Source: Icerya purchasi (lineage: Eukaryota; Arthropoda; Insecta; Hemiptera; Monophlebidae). Taken from it: DNA of 64,000 nucleotides. Below, piece by piece: positions 46,744 through 57,016 of this stretch. Made by a program: the position numbers and the translations under genes. The DNA is taken from positions 556,224,826 through 556,288,825 of the forward strand of contig CM077115.1 in assembly GCA_039619475.1 (NCBI GenBank), given 5' to 3'. Below the pieces are notes generated by a model. The model saw only the letters and a program-made list of their open reading frames with translations. It did no database searches and was not told the origin of the DNA. Each line of letters starts with the position of its first letter. Positions within the stretch are counted from its first letter, which is position 1.

Positions 46744-48876
46744 TATTGCGGGAACAACGTGTGACCAGTATTTACAGATGCGTGTACGAATTTTAAAATA
46801 TCGCAGCGATACCGACACCGACCAATAAACGTCGGTAGACAAAAGCTGAACCGAAAAGAATTGAAATAAAAAAAAATCACCGCGACTGGTAATAAATATA
46901 CACCATAAAAATCGAAACTTGTCTGCCAGTTATGTATCAGAAACACCTTCACAAACATAATCTAAGGGTTTTTTCTTCCTTCTTTAAAACAAAAAAAAAA
47001 CTATCACTAAACATTTTTTTTGCGACGGAATTGCGTTTTAATTATCAAAATTAGTCATTAATAATTAGAATTAATTCAGACCAATTACATTTTAATTGCC
47101 GTCATCAATAAAGCGATGCCAAGATTCTGTTTGGAAAATGAAAAGCAGAAAACGAGATTTTAGGCCGGGTCTAATAGTAAAAAATTTGATGCAGCGACTT
47201 ACAAAGTACAGACTTAAATTAGGGCTAAGCTCTCTTTCGAGGAATGTTGGTCAGCGACTAACATTTAGACAGATCGCTTAAAAAATGCTCTAGCATCCGA
47301 CTGTTTTCAACTGAGCATTCATGCTGCTGGAGGAAACATTTGTGCGATCGAGACGCAGCGACATAAACGACTTGTATTTGTGTCCGAATAATAACATAAA
47401 TAGCGATTCTTCCGGGTCTCACTGGAAAACACCCGTATGCATATATTTTAAAATGTTCGATTAGAATTTTTCGGTGATTACAAAACAGCCTCTACCTTTG
47501 TTTATAAAAAAATGCCAAGGTGTGCTAAATATTTTTCTGTCCGCTGGCTAGACTGACCGATTAGACTTTGGAGTCTAGGCTGAATATTGGTTATTAGATT
47601 CGTGTTCCGCGTATTTTTCCGTTACTACGAGAGGCAGTTTTATAAAAACATTTTTTCTTCTTCCGTTGTACGTTTAATCCTTATACGTTGTTGTCCGGCT
47701 TCTCACTTGCCACCAGTCGAAGTCATGCTACAAGTTCTTCATTGTGATCGTGGTGAGCAGCTGTTTTCCCGTTACACTTAGTTGCTGCCACGTGTTCCCC
47801 TAGCTGCGAAAACTGCTCATTCAGAGTAACCCAGATGAGACTTTTAAACCCTTCAACTAAACATTCGTACCTCTCGTCCGCGGGGCCGTCTCATAATTAT
47901 GTGACTGCAAAATTGTCCGCTTTAGCTGTAACCATTCTCTAGAGTTTATGCATCTCAATTTAGCTTCCTTACACTTTTATGTAAGCTCCGGGAAACTGGT
48001 TTATCACAATGAACATATATTTATATATATATATGTATGTATGTATATGTATATGTATGTGCGTCTGCATAGATTGCGGCAAGATTTTATGCTAATTGCG
48101 GATAAATATGCAACGGAAATAATATTGCGACGCAGCTAATCGACTCGGTGCAGTAGTTAATTTTTAAGATAAAATTCACGACTAAACGGCATTTACAAAA
48201 TAACAACTCCCCAGGAAGTGAACGGGATACTTTTTTTTATTCAATATGTTTTATTCTTCAGTCTGTTTATTTAAGCCCGCTCGAGTGCTTTACTTCTACA
48301 CCTGTTATTTTGCAAATAGGATAAAATACGCTGAAGATTGCATGTTTCGTATTTCAACGGCTGTCATATCTGCACTGCGAGTCCAGAACCGAAAGAAAAA
48401 AGCGTCCCCAAGTAAACCTACATAGTTTGCTCCACTTTCCGTAATATCGTTGCATTAACATTTCGGAAGATCGCATGTTTGATAAAAAGAATTGGTGGTT
48501 ATTACTGATAACACCAGGGAGATCGGAAAAATCATAAAAATGCATCAACAGAAGAACTTGCGAAATACAGCGGGGAAGGGTGTAAAGGGGAAACGATAAG
48601 AAAAGGAAGGAATATGTAATTATCCGGGGAAGAGTCGCTGCATTCATGCGGGGGCGGGGGGATCACACGGGCTGCGTTCCCGAGGTTTCGTTCGAACATT
48701 TTTCGGAATAATACATTTTTGTTATTACTGCTGTCATCTTTTAATTTGTTCTTTAGCACTCTGTCAATTTCTTGTTATGTATTTGATAAACTTCACCTGC
48801 TTACCTCTATTCGATTGCTCCGAATCGAAATATATAAATTATCATTATTATTTTTAATTTAAATTTCTATAAAACT
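42021..48876. other. Long stretch without recognised genes
   Basis: Short frames only. 44113-44510 on the minus strand holds two overlapping frames with fairly balanced composition, and 46.1-46.6 kb and 47.0-47.9 kb are GC-richer than average. None show a domain I recognise. An (AAT)n tract lies at 46706-46744, a 30-base A-run at 45200-45229, and a TATAAA with AT-poor downstream sequence at 46134. None of this is enough to call a gene. Confidence 0.45.
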
Positions 48877-48944
48877 AGTCGTCGCGATAGCCTAATTATT
48901 AGAGCACTTGACTTCCGTTACAGGAGTATCTTGAGTTCGATCCG
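48877..48944 (+). other. tRNA-like sequence (SINE head or tRNA relic)
   Basis: Reads GTCGCGATAGCCTAATTATT, then AGAGCACTTGACTTCCGTTA, and ends in TTGAGTTCGATCCGAGAT. It has A-box-like (TAGCCTAATTATTAGAGC) and B-box-like (GAGTTCGATCC) parts at normal tRNA spacing. The acceptor stem does not close, and a TA/poly(A)-like tract follows. It abuts the left edge of the Polinton-like block. Confidence 0.45.
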
Positions 48945-48976
48945 AGATATATATATATAGGAAAAATATTTTCAAA

Positions 48977-49213
48977 TGGCGAGAAAACAAAGAAACAAAA
49001 AAGTATGGTTGTGGTTTCGGTACTCTATCGAATAAAGTTATAAATAAGTTTCCGTTTCAACTACATTATCCGGGCTATAATTATTTAGGACCTGGTACAA
49101 AATTAGATCGTCAACTAAGATGTGACGTAACCGGAATAAATCCTTTAGACGAAGCTGCTAAAGAACACGGATATTTTATTTTACGCGAAAAAATTACAAG
49201 TTCCGAATTTTAG
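48977..49213 (+). pseudogene. Phospholipase A2-like (parvovirus VP1-type) domain remnant
   Basis: The frame 49013-49213 contains 'FGTLSNKVINK', 'LHYPGYNYLGPGTKLDRQL' (the YxGPGT calcium-loop-like motif) and 'GINPLDEAAKEHGYF'. In PLA2 domains of parvovirus VP1 and of Polinton-like elements the latter is xxLDxAAxxHDxxY, with His-Asp catalytic. Here Asp is Gly, so the dyad is lost. A possible start ATG at 48977 is in another frame, so a frameshift precedes the domain. A stop (49211-49213) ends it early and the downstream protease overlaps its end. In relatives the domain is thought to help membrane passage during entry; this copy is dead. Confidence 0.7.
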
Positions 49214-49555
49214 ACGAGTTTTCGATCGAGATGGATTGCCTATCAAACCTAAGAAAAATGAAAGTGCGATTGTGGATTCGCAAAAAAGTCGGGGAACTCA
49301 TTGGACTGCATACAGAAAATGTGGAAATCGTGCACAATATTTCGATAGCTTTGGTAATTTATCCCCTTCAGAGAGCTGATTATTTATCTTCGTAAATATG
49401 ATCCAAAGATTGATATTCAACACAACAGACACACATATCAGCGATATAATTCAGTTAATTCGGAGAATTATGTTTAAGTTTTCTAACAGATACGTTACCT
49501 GCTCCATTTACATTAACAAGATGATTAGTAATATAAGTATGAGTGATTATAAAAT
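49195..49555 (+). pseudogene. Adenain-like cysteine protease remnant
   Basis: Contains 'VPNFRRVFDRDGLP', 'NESAIVDSQKS', then 'GTHWTAYRKCG' with the family's catalytic His, and 'QYFDSFGNL' with the conserved Asp. In adenovirus/Polinton maturation proteases a later Asn-Cys-Gly supplies the nucleophile. Here the matching place reads 'YNSVNS' and the frame shifts by one base within that codon, near 49459, after which the expected C-terminal stretch continues in the next frame to a stop near 49555. A stop also falls after the Asp motif (about 49378). The protease would cleave capsid precursors; this copy cannot. Confidence 0.75.
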
Positions 49556-49696
49556 TTGTTGATTATTGTATATATATATATGTTATTAATTTTTGAACAC
49601 AAGTTTTAAAAAAATATGTAGTTAGTGTTATTATTTGTTTGTTTATATCAAATTGTGTAAAAGCCTGTATCAGTATATCGTACCTATTTTAATTAA

Positions 49697-50392
49697 ATGG
49701 TAAAAAAAGGTAATTTGACTAGTAATATATACTCGTATCCTCCGTTATTATTAGCGAATAATTGTCAGTGGAGCGTTGAGTTAGTATCATTGACAACATA
49801 TTATTCTATAGGTAATATTACATTGGAATGTAATAAGTTATATTATTATGATTCTGCTTTGGCAGTAAAAAGAAACGATCCTCCAAAATATATTGTAATA
49901 CCTAGGGGATGTTGCGAAGTGGAAGATATAGAAGAATACTTACGAAAATATTTAGACGATGGCATTATTATAAAAGGCGATGAAAGAACGTTAAAGTGCG
50001 TTATACAGAGAAAATATTACGTACAATTTGCTGGACCGCGGAGTATTGCCTCATTATTGGGTTTCAATGATGTGACAAATACCTCCACAAATGAAACATA
50101 TAAGTCCTAATACAATACAGATTACTCCGATAAATATATGAAATGTGTATTGCAACATAGCAACAGGTGGATATATAAATGAAATATCATCTCATCTCAT
50201 TTATAGTTTTCCTTTAAATATAGCGCCAGGATATAAGATTTCTGAAAATCCGAAAACAATAATTTATTTACCTGTAAATGTGGACTACATCTCAGAGATA
50301 AATGTATATATATATAAGATCAGAACGGAAATATCGTTGATTTTGCTAGTGAAGATTTAATTATAAATTTACACCTGAGTAGTTCAGCGTCG
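49697..50392 (+). pseudogene. Polinton-type capsid-like protein remnant
   Basis: The ATG at 49697 opens a clean 137-codon frame with 'YSYPPLLLANN', 'SVELVSLTTYYSIGNITLE' and 'YIVIPRGCCEVEDIEEYL', ending 'SIASLLGFND'. After a frame change near 50109 the sequence goes on with 'PGYKISENPKTIIYLPVNV', then a further shift near 50314 leads to a C-terminal 'IINLHL' end at 50392. This order (IP.GSYEIxDIxxYL, SIGxLLGF, PGYKIxExP, YLPVNV, RLHL) is that of a widespread arthropod hypothetical protein found with Polinton proteases. I take it as a structural, jelly-roll-like protein by context; the exact capsid role is not certain. Pseudogene. Confidence 0.6.
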
Positions 50393-50547
50393 TAATAAAA
50401 GTATAATAATACCACTTTAAGATTTCCATCATATACACCAATCAAAGCATGTATAAGCATTTTCAAACGCCGCGTTGAAGCAAAAACAATAATATAAATA
50501 GAGGAAAAAATAAAAAAGTGTTGAGTAAAAAAAGTATTAGTGTACTT
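50393..50547 (+). other. Short spacer of Polinton-like block before LINE
   Basis: AT-rich; includes weak coding traces in the capsid direction and the left copy of the LINE target duplication (AGTGTACTT, 50539-50547). Confidence 0.5.
50539..50547. repeat. 9-bp target duplication of R1-like LINE, left
   Basis: AGTGTACTT, matches 53288-53296. Its last bases merge into the T-run. Confidence 0.75.
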
Positions 50548-50687
50548 TTTTTTTTTTTTTTTATTTATTTATTTGGTGAATAATAACATAAATACATAGT
50601 AATTGAAACATAGCCATGAGTATCTCAGTTGAATGAACACCTCATGGATTGGAAACAATAAAAAGAAAATGAAAGAGACAAAACTTA

Positions 50688-50857
50688 ACCAATATAAAAT
50701 TAAAATAAAATTATACATTAAATGAAAAATCTTCAACATCCGAATATTTGGAAGCCATGATAAAATTCGCCGCGTGCAGGAATTTTGATAAATTATCGTT
50801 GTTTAATGGAAAACAATTTACGTCTTTAAACAAGAATTTCCACTTGGCGCACTCATT
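50688..50857 (-). pseudogene. C-terminal tail of the R1-like LINE protein
   Basis: Open on the minus strand from about 50857 to the stop at 50688-50690: 'LLEQECNECAKWKFLF', 'NNDNLSKFLHAANFI', ending 'DFSFNV'. It fits as the missing end of the frame that stops abnormally at 51354, after its C-terminal Cys-rich finger. The link is inferred from strand, order and the shared outer target duplication. Confidence 0.55.
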
Positions 50858-51353
50858 ACATTCCTGTTCCAGCAACCGATCTTAAAATTCATATAAAACA
50901 TAGTTTAAAAACCCTATGGCAGAGGAAATGGCAGCAAACATCAGAAACGAATAAGCTTCGTGTAATCAAGCCGTCAATATCACCGTGGAACATATCACTT
51001 CCAAATCGAAGAGACGACATAATCATCACTAGACTTCGATTGGGTCACACACGCCTCACCCACGGATACCTACTAAATGGATCCGAGGCTCCTCAGTGTA
51101 CCATGTGCAGTGTTTCCCTCACCATTCACCATATCCTCACCGAATGCCCTTTATATTCCTTTGAAAAGAAATTTTTCAACCTACCTTCCTCTCTTCCCCT
51201 CATCCTTAAAGACAACTCCTCTTCATTATCTAGTTTAATCCTTTTCCTTCATAAGTCCGGACTCTACTCACTGATCTAATCCTCCTTCTCCTCCCGTGTC
51301 TCTAGCCATAGTTGCTGCACATGGCACGTAAAATTTAATTTAATAATAATAAT
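50829..51353 (+). pseudogene. I-type LINE 3' end with (TAA)n tail
   Basis: Open on the plus strand from 50829 to the stop at 51277-51279, about 149 codons. It reads 'PVPATDLKIHIKHSLKTLWQ' (the end of the RNase H region in I-type LINEs), then 'RLRLGHTRLTHGYLLNGSE', 'CTMCSVSLTIHHILTECPLY' (Cys/His finger) and a short tail. The 3' UTR ends in TAA repeats (51342-51361), as in the Drosophila I factor. Only the last part survives. Its exact left edge overlaps the minus-strand tail of the LINE it entered by a few tens of bases, so the junction is approximate. Confidence 0.75.
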
Positions 51354-53243
51354 TTAATAATTAACGATATGGGTGACAGTTTCAGGAGCATCTCCACAGG
51401 AACACAAATTGGTGTCTGCTAGATGGAAACGGTGCAGATAACTTTGAAATCTACCATGTCCAGTAAGAAATTGCGTCACATACGTATTAATATTATTAAT
51501 TTTGATTGGATTGGTTTTAACCTCGGGGACGAAACTAAATGTTAATCTTCCAGTTGAGCTATTGTTCCAGCTATTTTGCATTTCAATAAATCTATTGTTT
51601 AGATCCAACTCCAAATTGAGATTATTTAACCCTTTGAAATACAAAATTTTATGCTGCAATACGGAATGCAGTGGCAATTGTCCTGCTATTGTTCGCAACG
51701 CATCACCGGAAGTAGTTCTATGCGCGCGGAGAATAAACAAAAGAAATTTCCTTTGGGATTTAACTAGTACTTCCTGAATGCTTTTACGCTTTAAAGCCTC
51801 TTCAAACATAAATACGCAGTACGTGAATAATGGAACAACTAGCATATTATAAATTATTAAACGGTGTTTAGTGCTCATCCCATACGTGCGTCCAGACACG
51901 GAGTGCAATTTATTTAGAACCGTTGTAGCTTTACTGGACAAATTTTTGAAATGTTGATTAAAACTGTAGCAACGACAGTCTAATGTAATACCAAGATATT
52001 TCAGTGATTCGACGATATTAATTTTAAAGTTCGGTATAGAGAGATGTAGCGAATTGTAGTAGTCCCTTTTTCGTTTCTTGTGCATGATTAATAAATTAGT
52101 CTTGTTTTCGTCCAACTGTAGAAGATGTTTTTCCATATAGGTTAAAATATTGTTGATTGTAATCTTGAAGTATTTACAAATGGAGGGACGATGGTTAGAA
52201 GTGACCGCGAATGCTAGATCATCTGCATAGAAATATCTGGTTACTGCCGACGGGAACTCCATCAACGGTAAGTCTGAAATATACAAATTCCAAAAAATCG
52301 GGCCCAAAATCGATCCTTGCGGGCATCCGCGAGTAACATTTCGAAAATATGTTTGATGTTCGTAAATAAATTTAATAGTTCTGGAATCTAAGTATTGTCT
52401 TAAAATTGAGATTATTCTATAATCGAGCCTGAGTGCTCTAATTTTGTGGAATAAGACTGGCCACGAACAGTTATCAAAGGCGCCTTTAATATCCAACGTC
52501 AGCAGGCCGATCGCAGTCTTTTTACTTAACGCACGCTCAATCTGCTTAGATAATTCGCCAAAAAGCGTTGCCGTGGAACGGGACTTAGTAAATCCAAATT
52601 GCCGATCATCGTGAGGTAAAACCGGCAGTATAAGATTCAACAAAACATATTCAAACACCTTGGCTAAAGCGCTTAACAAGACAATCGGTCTGTACGAAGA
52701 TGGAAGACTAGGACTACGTCCGGGTTTTAGCACAAAAACTGTTCTTCCTGCTCGCCAGGCTTCCGGGAAGACTCCAAACCTCAACAAAGCGATGAATAAG
52801 CTCTGAAGTAAATTAGGATAGTGGAAATTCAAGATCTTCAAACATTTATTCGTCAGCTGGTCTAAGCCAGGAGCTTTATTTTTAGTCCGGCGAAGAATAT
52901 CCTTAATTTCCGTTTTGGAAATAAATAGTTCGCTGTTAAAACTAAAGCCGCTAAGGTTAAATTTCTGGAATTCTTGCAACTTGTATGAGAAGGTTTCGTC
53001 CCCATTTGTGTTTGAGTTTACTTGATAAAAATGATCAAGAAGGGCCTTTATCTTTGAATCCTTATCGAAAATTTTTTGATTATTCTGGTCTAAAAAATAC
53101 GAAGGAATCTGTAACTGGCGTTTATTTTTGAAAATAGTCTTGTAAGGAAGGCCCCATAGTTTCGAATCGGAACAAAATTTTTTCCAATTTTTGGTTTTCG
53201 CGTTTCGCATTTCTTTATTAAAAATTTTTCGTACCAAATTCAT
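51354..53243 (-). pseudogene. R1-like reverse transcriptase, 629-codon open frame
   Basis: Open over 629 codons, and in frame upstream to about 53282. Order: EN-RT linker ('NAKTKNWKKFCSDSKLWGLP', ~14-33), 'APGLDQLTNKCLK' (~124), 'SSYRPIVLLSALAKVFE' (~182), 'QFGFTKSRST' (~215), 'LTLDIKGAFDNCSW' with D251, 'RGCPQGSILGPIFWNLYISD' (~305), 'FYADDLAFAV' with D341/D342, then 'FLTGHGRFQSYLHRF' and a Cys-rich finger 'LCSCGDAPETVTHIV' at the end. All RT catalytic Asp are intact. It lacks the endonuclease and ORF1 (5' truncation), and the C-terminus is cut by the I-type insertion, giving the abnormal last residues. Clade R1/TRAS-like by motifs. Confidence 0.85.
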
Positions 53244-53287
53244 AACCAGGCGCGCATTATGATCATTAGCTCCCCGCTTGTGTGAGC

Positions 53288-53296
53288 AGTGTACTT
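53288..53296. repeat. 9-bp target duplication of R1-like LINE, right
   Basis: AGTGTACTT. Confidence 0.75.
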
Positions 53297-53497
53297 AAGG
53301 TGTTTGGGTTACACAGTGTTGATCGAGTAAGAAGTCCTCAGTTCAGTGCAGTGTGTAATTTTCTAAACATGCACAATATTTTTGTTCATGATCTAGTTCA
53401 CAATAGCACATGTCACAGTGGAATTCACAGGGGCAGTCATTATTTTTCCTTCAATACGTCTTGCACTTGCAAATGCAAACACCAACATTTTTACATA
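53297..53497. other. Spacer of Polinton-like block
   Basis: No recognisable coding sequence; the polymerase domain expected here is missing. Confidence 0.5.
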
Positions 53498-54350
53498 ATC
53501 TATATGCTACACAGTCCACTATGCACGGCACCACAATATTCACCGGTTAAATGATTGTGATCACAAACTTTATCACCATTTAATTGTTTCACACAAATGT
53601 AACAAACGGTAGCATTATTAAATGCTATTTTATCTGCGGCACTCATCATTATAGATTTATCGTTTTTACAAATTTCAAAAATTAATTTTGTATCATTTAT
53701 AAATTTTTCCATAAACACTTTTGCAGCCTCGGGGCCATGGTCTTTGTGAATGTAATGACGAATGAAGAATGTTATCACTAACATGGGGCACAATTTTTTA
53801 CGAAAAATCCATAGGCATGTGTCTGTAAATTTTCACAGTGTTCTTGGGTGGTTGATCGCCTTGTATATAACGAGTGATACAGTCATCTTCCTCTTCCACC
53901 TCGTCATTCTCCATAGGGGTATCTTCAGCTTCAATGGTTTCGTTATCGGTATCAATTACATCATCATCATCTACTACAGACTCCAGGAAACATTCAAAAT
54001 CCATGTAGACTATGAAGGGAATCCACTGTTGCTGAGGAAATTTGTCATGCTGGAGAATGATGTTCCTCTCCGCAAGCATCTCGATTGCTATCGCAGAACC
54101 TTGTAATCCTTTTGATGTTCCTGGAGCTTTAGAGGATTGTCGATGTGCCATAAACATCTTCTGCAGATGTGTAAACGGTCATAGCACTTTGTGATTTGGT
54201 GACACACAAGCTTCTCAATATCGTTGGTTCTTGATACCGTCATGGATCAAAAGGAAATCAGTATGATCCGGTTTGTCTTCCTTACAGATATTATAATGAT
54301 ATTCTTGTCCAACACATACATATTAATTGACAAGTTTAGATTGTTTTTTT
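53498..54350 (-). pseudogene. Protein-primed DNA polymerase B N-terminal remnant (Polinton type)
   Basis: Three blocks in the order of Polinton pPolB N-termini. First, about 54330-54130, a Cys/His finger ('CYDRLHICRRC' followed by a His-bearing helix) in a broken frame. Second, the 119-aa frame 53798-54157 with 'IPFIVYMDFECFLES', where D53 and E55 form the Exo I-like motif, then an acidic linker (about residues 63-90). Third, the 97-aa frame 53500-53793, with 'ATVCYICVKQLNGDKV' and 'DHNHLTGEYCGAVHSG', the DHxHLTGxYRGAAH signature with Arg and Ala altered. The frame stops at 53500-53502. The palm with its catalytic Asp motifs is absent, so it is a dead fragment. Confidence 0.75.
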
Positions 54351-55185
54351 TTGAATTTTTGCACATCGTTGAGACTGACAGGGAATGAAATTTTAATTTG
54401 TCTGGTATACATATAAATATGTAGGGTAATTAGTTAAAGAAAAATTATCAAAATATTTAAAAAATGTTATTTTCATAATCGGACAATAATAAATAAAAAA
54501 TTATGAAGCCGCAAGGAAGTTATTAAACTCAAACTTATAAAAGTAGAAATAATTTAAATTCAAAAAAGGATATAAATAAAAATAAAACATGAATTACTTA
54601 CTGGTTTAAAAAATACAACCAATGAAGAAGATGGTTGAAAACTTTGAAAAAATTTTACATAACTTTTAAAAGACTTAAACTTCTATGTAATCACAATGAA
54701 GACCAAATTACAAGTGATCGAGTTGCTCAGGATTGCAACTACGTACCCCAATTTGGAATGGCATGGGCTAAAACAAGCCTTATATCGTCATATTTTAAAA
54801 CAACGTTAAAAACTGTCCTGGAACAAGAATTGGGGTTGGGGGCTTTTTTCCAGGGAACAGGGTGTTTGGATTACTGGAGTGTAGTAGTTTAAGGGTTGGG
54901 GATTGTACTAAATCGTGTTTCTATTGCCGTAACAGGAGGAGGCACCTTGGGGAAATTGAGGGAAATTTTGGGGAACTGGTGGAAACTTAGGTGAATTTTG
55001 TGCTCCGGAACAAGAAATTGAGTTACTTTTTGCCTCCCTGATAAAATACTTGGGTTAGTTTTCGGTCTGCGGACACGGTTTTAGGATTGTAACATCACAG
55101 ACGCCCTGGCTTGTACATTTATACACTACTTAAGTAGTTAGTGATGCTCGGAAGCTAAGTATGGCGTTATGATGATGATGATGAT
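54351..55185. other. Spacer, no recognised gene
   Basis: A short frame at 54635-54892 (85 codons) has no recognised motif. Sequence at 54880-55090 is GT-rich with repeated 'TTGGGG' type words but shows no clear period. Confidence 0.45.
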
Positions 55186-55195
55186 GAGATAACAA
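55186..55195. repeat. 10-bp target duplication of LINE, left
   Basis: GAGATAACAA, perfect match to 56469-56478. Confidence 0.9.
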
Positions 55196-56468
55196 TTTTT
55201 TTTTTTTTCCCATCACAACTGACCAACTTTAGTGGTCATTTAGCCATTAATTTATTGCGATAGATAATTTTTTGTGGAGGGGTAGTACTCAGTAGTACTC
55301 CCTCTGAAATCTTAATAATGGCTAGACAAGGTCTAAAGGCTTATTTCGCCACAGTCTGCGTATTTCACCGGAGTTATCCAGCAAATTGTTAGCAAGTGGG
55401 TTCATATGAATGCCAAGTCGGGCGACATGTTTATTTGCTTGTTTTTTGATTTCATCCTCCACAGACATAACATTCAAGTCATTATGGAGGGTATAATTTG
55501 AGACGTACCAGGGGGCTGCAGTAATGGTTCTGAGTACCCTATTTTGATATAGTTGTATTTTCTGTAAGTTCGTTGTTTTTGTGTATACCGTACAGCCAGA
55601 TCGGTTTTAGAGTTATTTTATATAATAGAGTTTTATTGTCTAACGATAAGCCCGATCTCTTAGCTAACAGCCACGACATGGTTCTAGTTTTAAACCTTAA
55701 ATGCTCCATTTTTTTTTCTGAATGTGAGTGCCTCAAGTCAGCCCAGCGTCCAAGTGCATGCCTAAATATTTTACATTATTGGCATTTGGTATTAAGACGT
55801 TATTTATTTTGATTGGCAGGCGTTCAATTTTTCGATTTGTGAATGAAATATGCGTCGACTTACTTTCATTGACTACTATGCGCCATCGTTTTAGCCAAGT
55901 TTCCACATGCCGAAGTGACTCCTGCAGTTTTTCTGTGGCTGTGTTTTCACACTTATCAACGGCCAAGATGGGGCTGCGTCATCCGCGTACAAAGCTGCTT
56001 TTATATTATCTAATATCGGGAAGTCGGACTTGTAGATTAGGTACAATATTGGACCCAGAACGCTCCCCTGCGGGACCCCGGCCCTTACTGGAAAAATATC
56101 TTTCTTGTATATACGATTTATAAATAGTAGATAGAAGAAATGAGGAAGCGGAAATTTAATTTTATATCCTTGATGCCATACCTTATCGAAAGTCTGCTGC
56201 ACATCCAGAAACGCGGCCATACAAATATTCTTGTTTTCCAAGCTATTTTCAATCATCTTCGTTAGTCTGTGAACCTGTTCTATAGTGTTATGGTGCTTAC
56301 GAAAACCAAATTGAAAATCGGGAATAATTGTATTGTTAGATAATATTGGAAACAACCGTTTTAAAATTAATTTTCCCAGTATAGAGGACAGGAAGCAACG
56401 AGATGATAGGTGTATATGATAAGACCACCTCAGACGGTTTGCCAGGCTTCGATATAACAATTATCTGT
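55196..56468 (-). mobile_element. Jockey-type LINE, 5'-truncated (1,273 bp)
   Basis: Poly(A) tail (T-run 55196-55208), a ~75-bp 3' UTR and a broken RT ORF between perfect 10-bp duplications GAGATAACAA. Textbook 5'-truncated LINE insertion. Confidence 0.92.
55283..56463 (-). pseudogene. Jockey-type reverse transcriptase remnant
   Basis: Reading 3'-ward: 'ISKPGKPSEVVLSYTPI' (start of the RT fingers), then after a frameshift 'FQFGFRKHHNTIEQVHRLTK', 'AAFLDVQQTFDKVWHQG' (A box, catalytic Asp), 'AGVPQGSVLGPILYLIY' (B box) and 'ALYADDAAP' (YADD). After further shifts come 'VKYLGMHLDAGLT' and a C-terminus that ends 'RNKPLDLV'. At least three frame changes. The closest relative in the window is the cleaner copy at 39.9-40.7 kb, which ends KPQDLV. 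Confidence 0.9.
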
Positions 56469-56478
56469 GAGATAACAA
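56469..56478. repeat. 10-bp target duplication of LINE, right
   Basis: GAGATAACAA. Confidence 0.9.
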
Positions 56479-57016
56479 AATATAGTATTAATATATGTTA
56501 ATAACAAAGTTATTTTTTCTAAAACTTTCATTTGTATTTTTAAGTTCTCTGTTTTATTTTTATTTATTTATTTTTCATTGTTACATCGATATTTAAATTA
56601 AGTACATTTCAAAACTTGTTTTTAAATATATAGCATGCCGGAGTATTAGACATATGTATCTGTTAAATATTCTATTTTATTTTTATATGGTGCCCCATCA
56701 GAAGAAGAAGAAGAAGAAAGAATATATTTATGCAAATTACGATACAACATAACGTTAGCAGTACAAGTTGAACTAGCGTATCGACGAATTCTCTTACCGC
56801 ACGATGCAACATATAAAAAACGATTATAGGTTATTACAATTAAAAATTTAACAATAGTGTCATTGTAGGAAAAAATTTAAAAAAAACCTACGCGCAGATA
56901 TGATGAGTAGTTGGGAATAAAGTCTGCTTAAGGAATAAGGATTCAGATACAACAAGTGAGGAACAGGACTGTGAGTGAAAAAATAAAGAAATGATATAAT
57001 ATATACTGGTAAAAGA
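56479..57016. other. AT-rich spacer
   Basis: No gene. Its right part may be 3' UTR of the next LINE on the minus strand; a short (AAG)n tract is at 56699-56719. Confidence 0.5.

Larger units (their letters stand above)
50548..53287 (-). mobile_element. R1-like LINE, 5'-truncated, itself interrupted
   Basis: From a poly(A) tail (T-run 50546-50562, with AATAAA-type strings next to it) through a 3' UTR, the last ~50 codons of the ORF (50688-50857), an inserted I-type fragment (about 50858-51353) and the main RT frame to 53287. The outer flanks are a 9-bp duplication AGTGTACTT. It lies between the capsid and polymerase pieces of the Polinton-like element, so it arrived after that element. Confidence 0.75.
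48970..54350. mobile_element. Decayed Polinton/Maverick (adintovirus-like) insertion, LINE-interrupted
   Basis: Within about 2.6 kb of non-LINE sequence there are four hallmarks of Polinton/adintovirus-type elements: a parvovirus-VP1-like phospholipase A2 motif, an adenain-like cysteine protease, a capsid-like protein, and (on the opposite strand) the zinc-finger/exonuclease N-terminus of protein-primed DNA polymerase B. All are broken by stops or frameshifts. Integrase, packaging ATPase and terminal repeats were not found, so both boundaries are approximate and much of a 15-20 kb element is missing. Whether it was a transposon or a virus is not decidable here. Confidence 0.75.

Noticed and set aside
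54880..55090. GT/TTGGGG-rich segment considered as telomeric-like repeat
   Set aside because: The words are irregularly spaced and no true tandem period is present; insect TTAGG repeats are absent.
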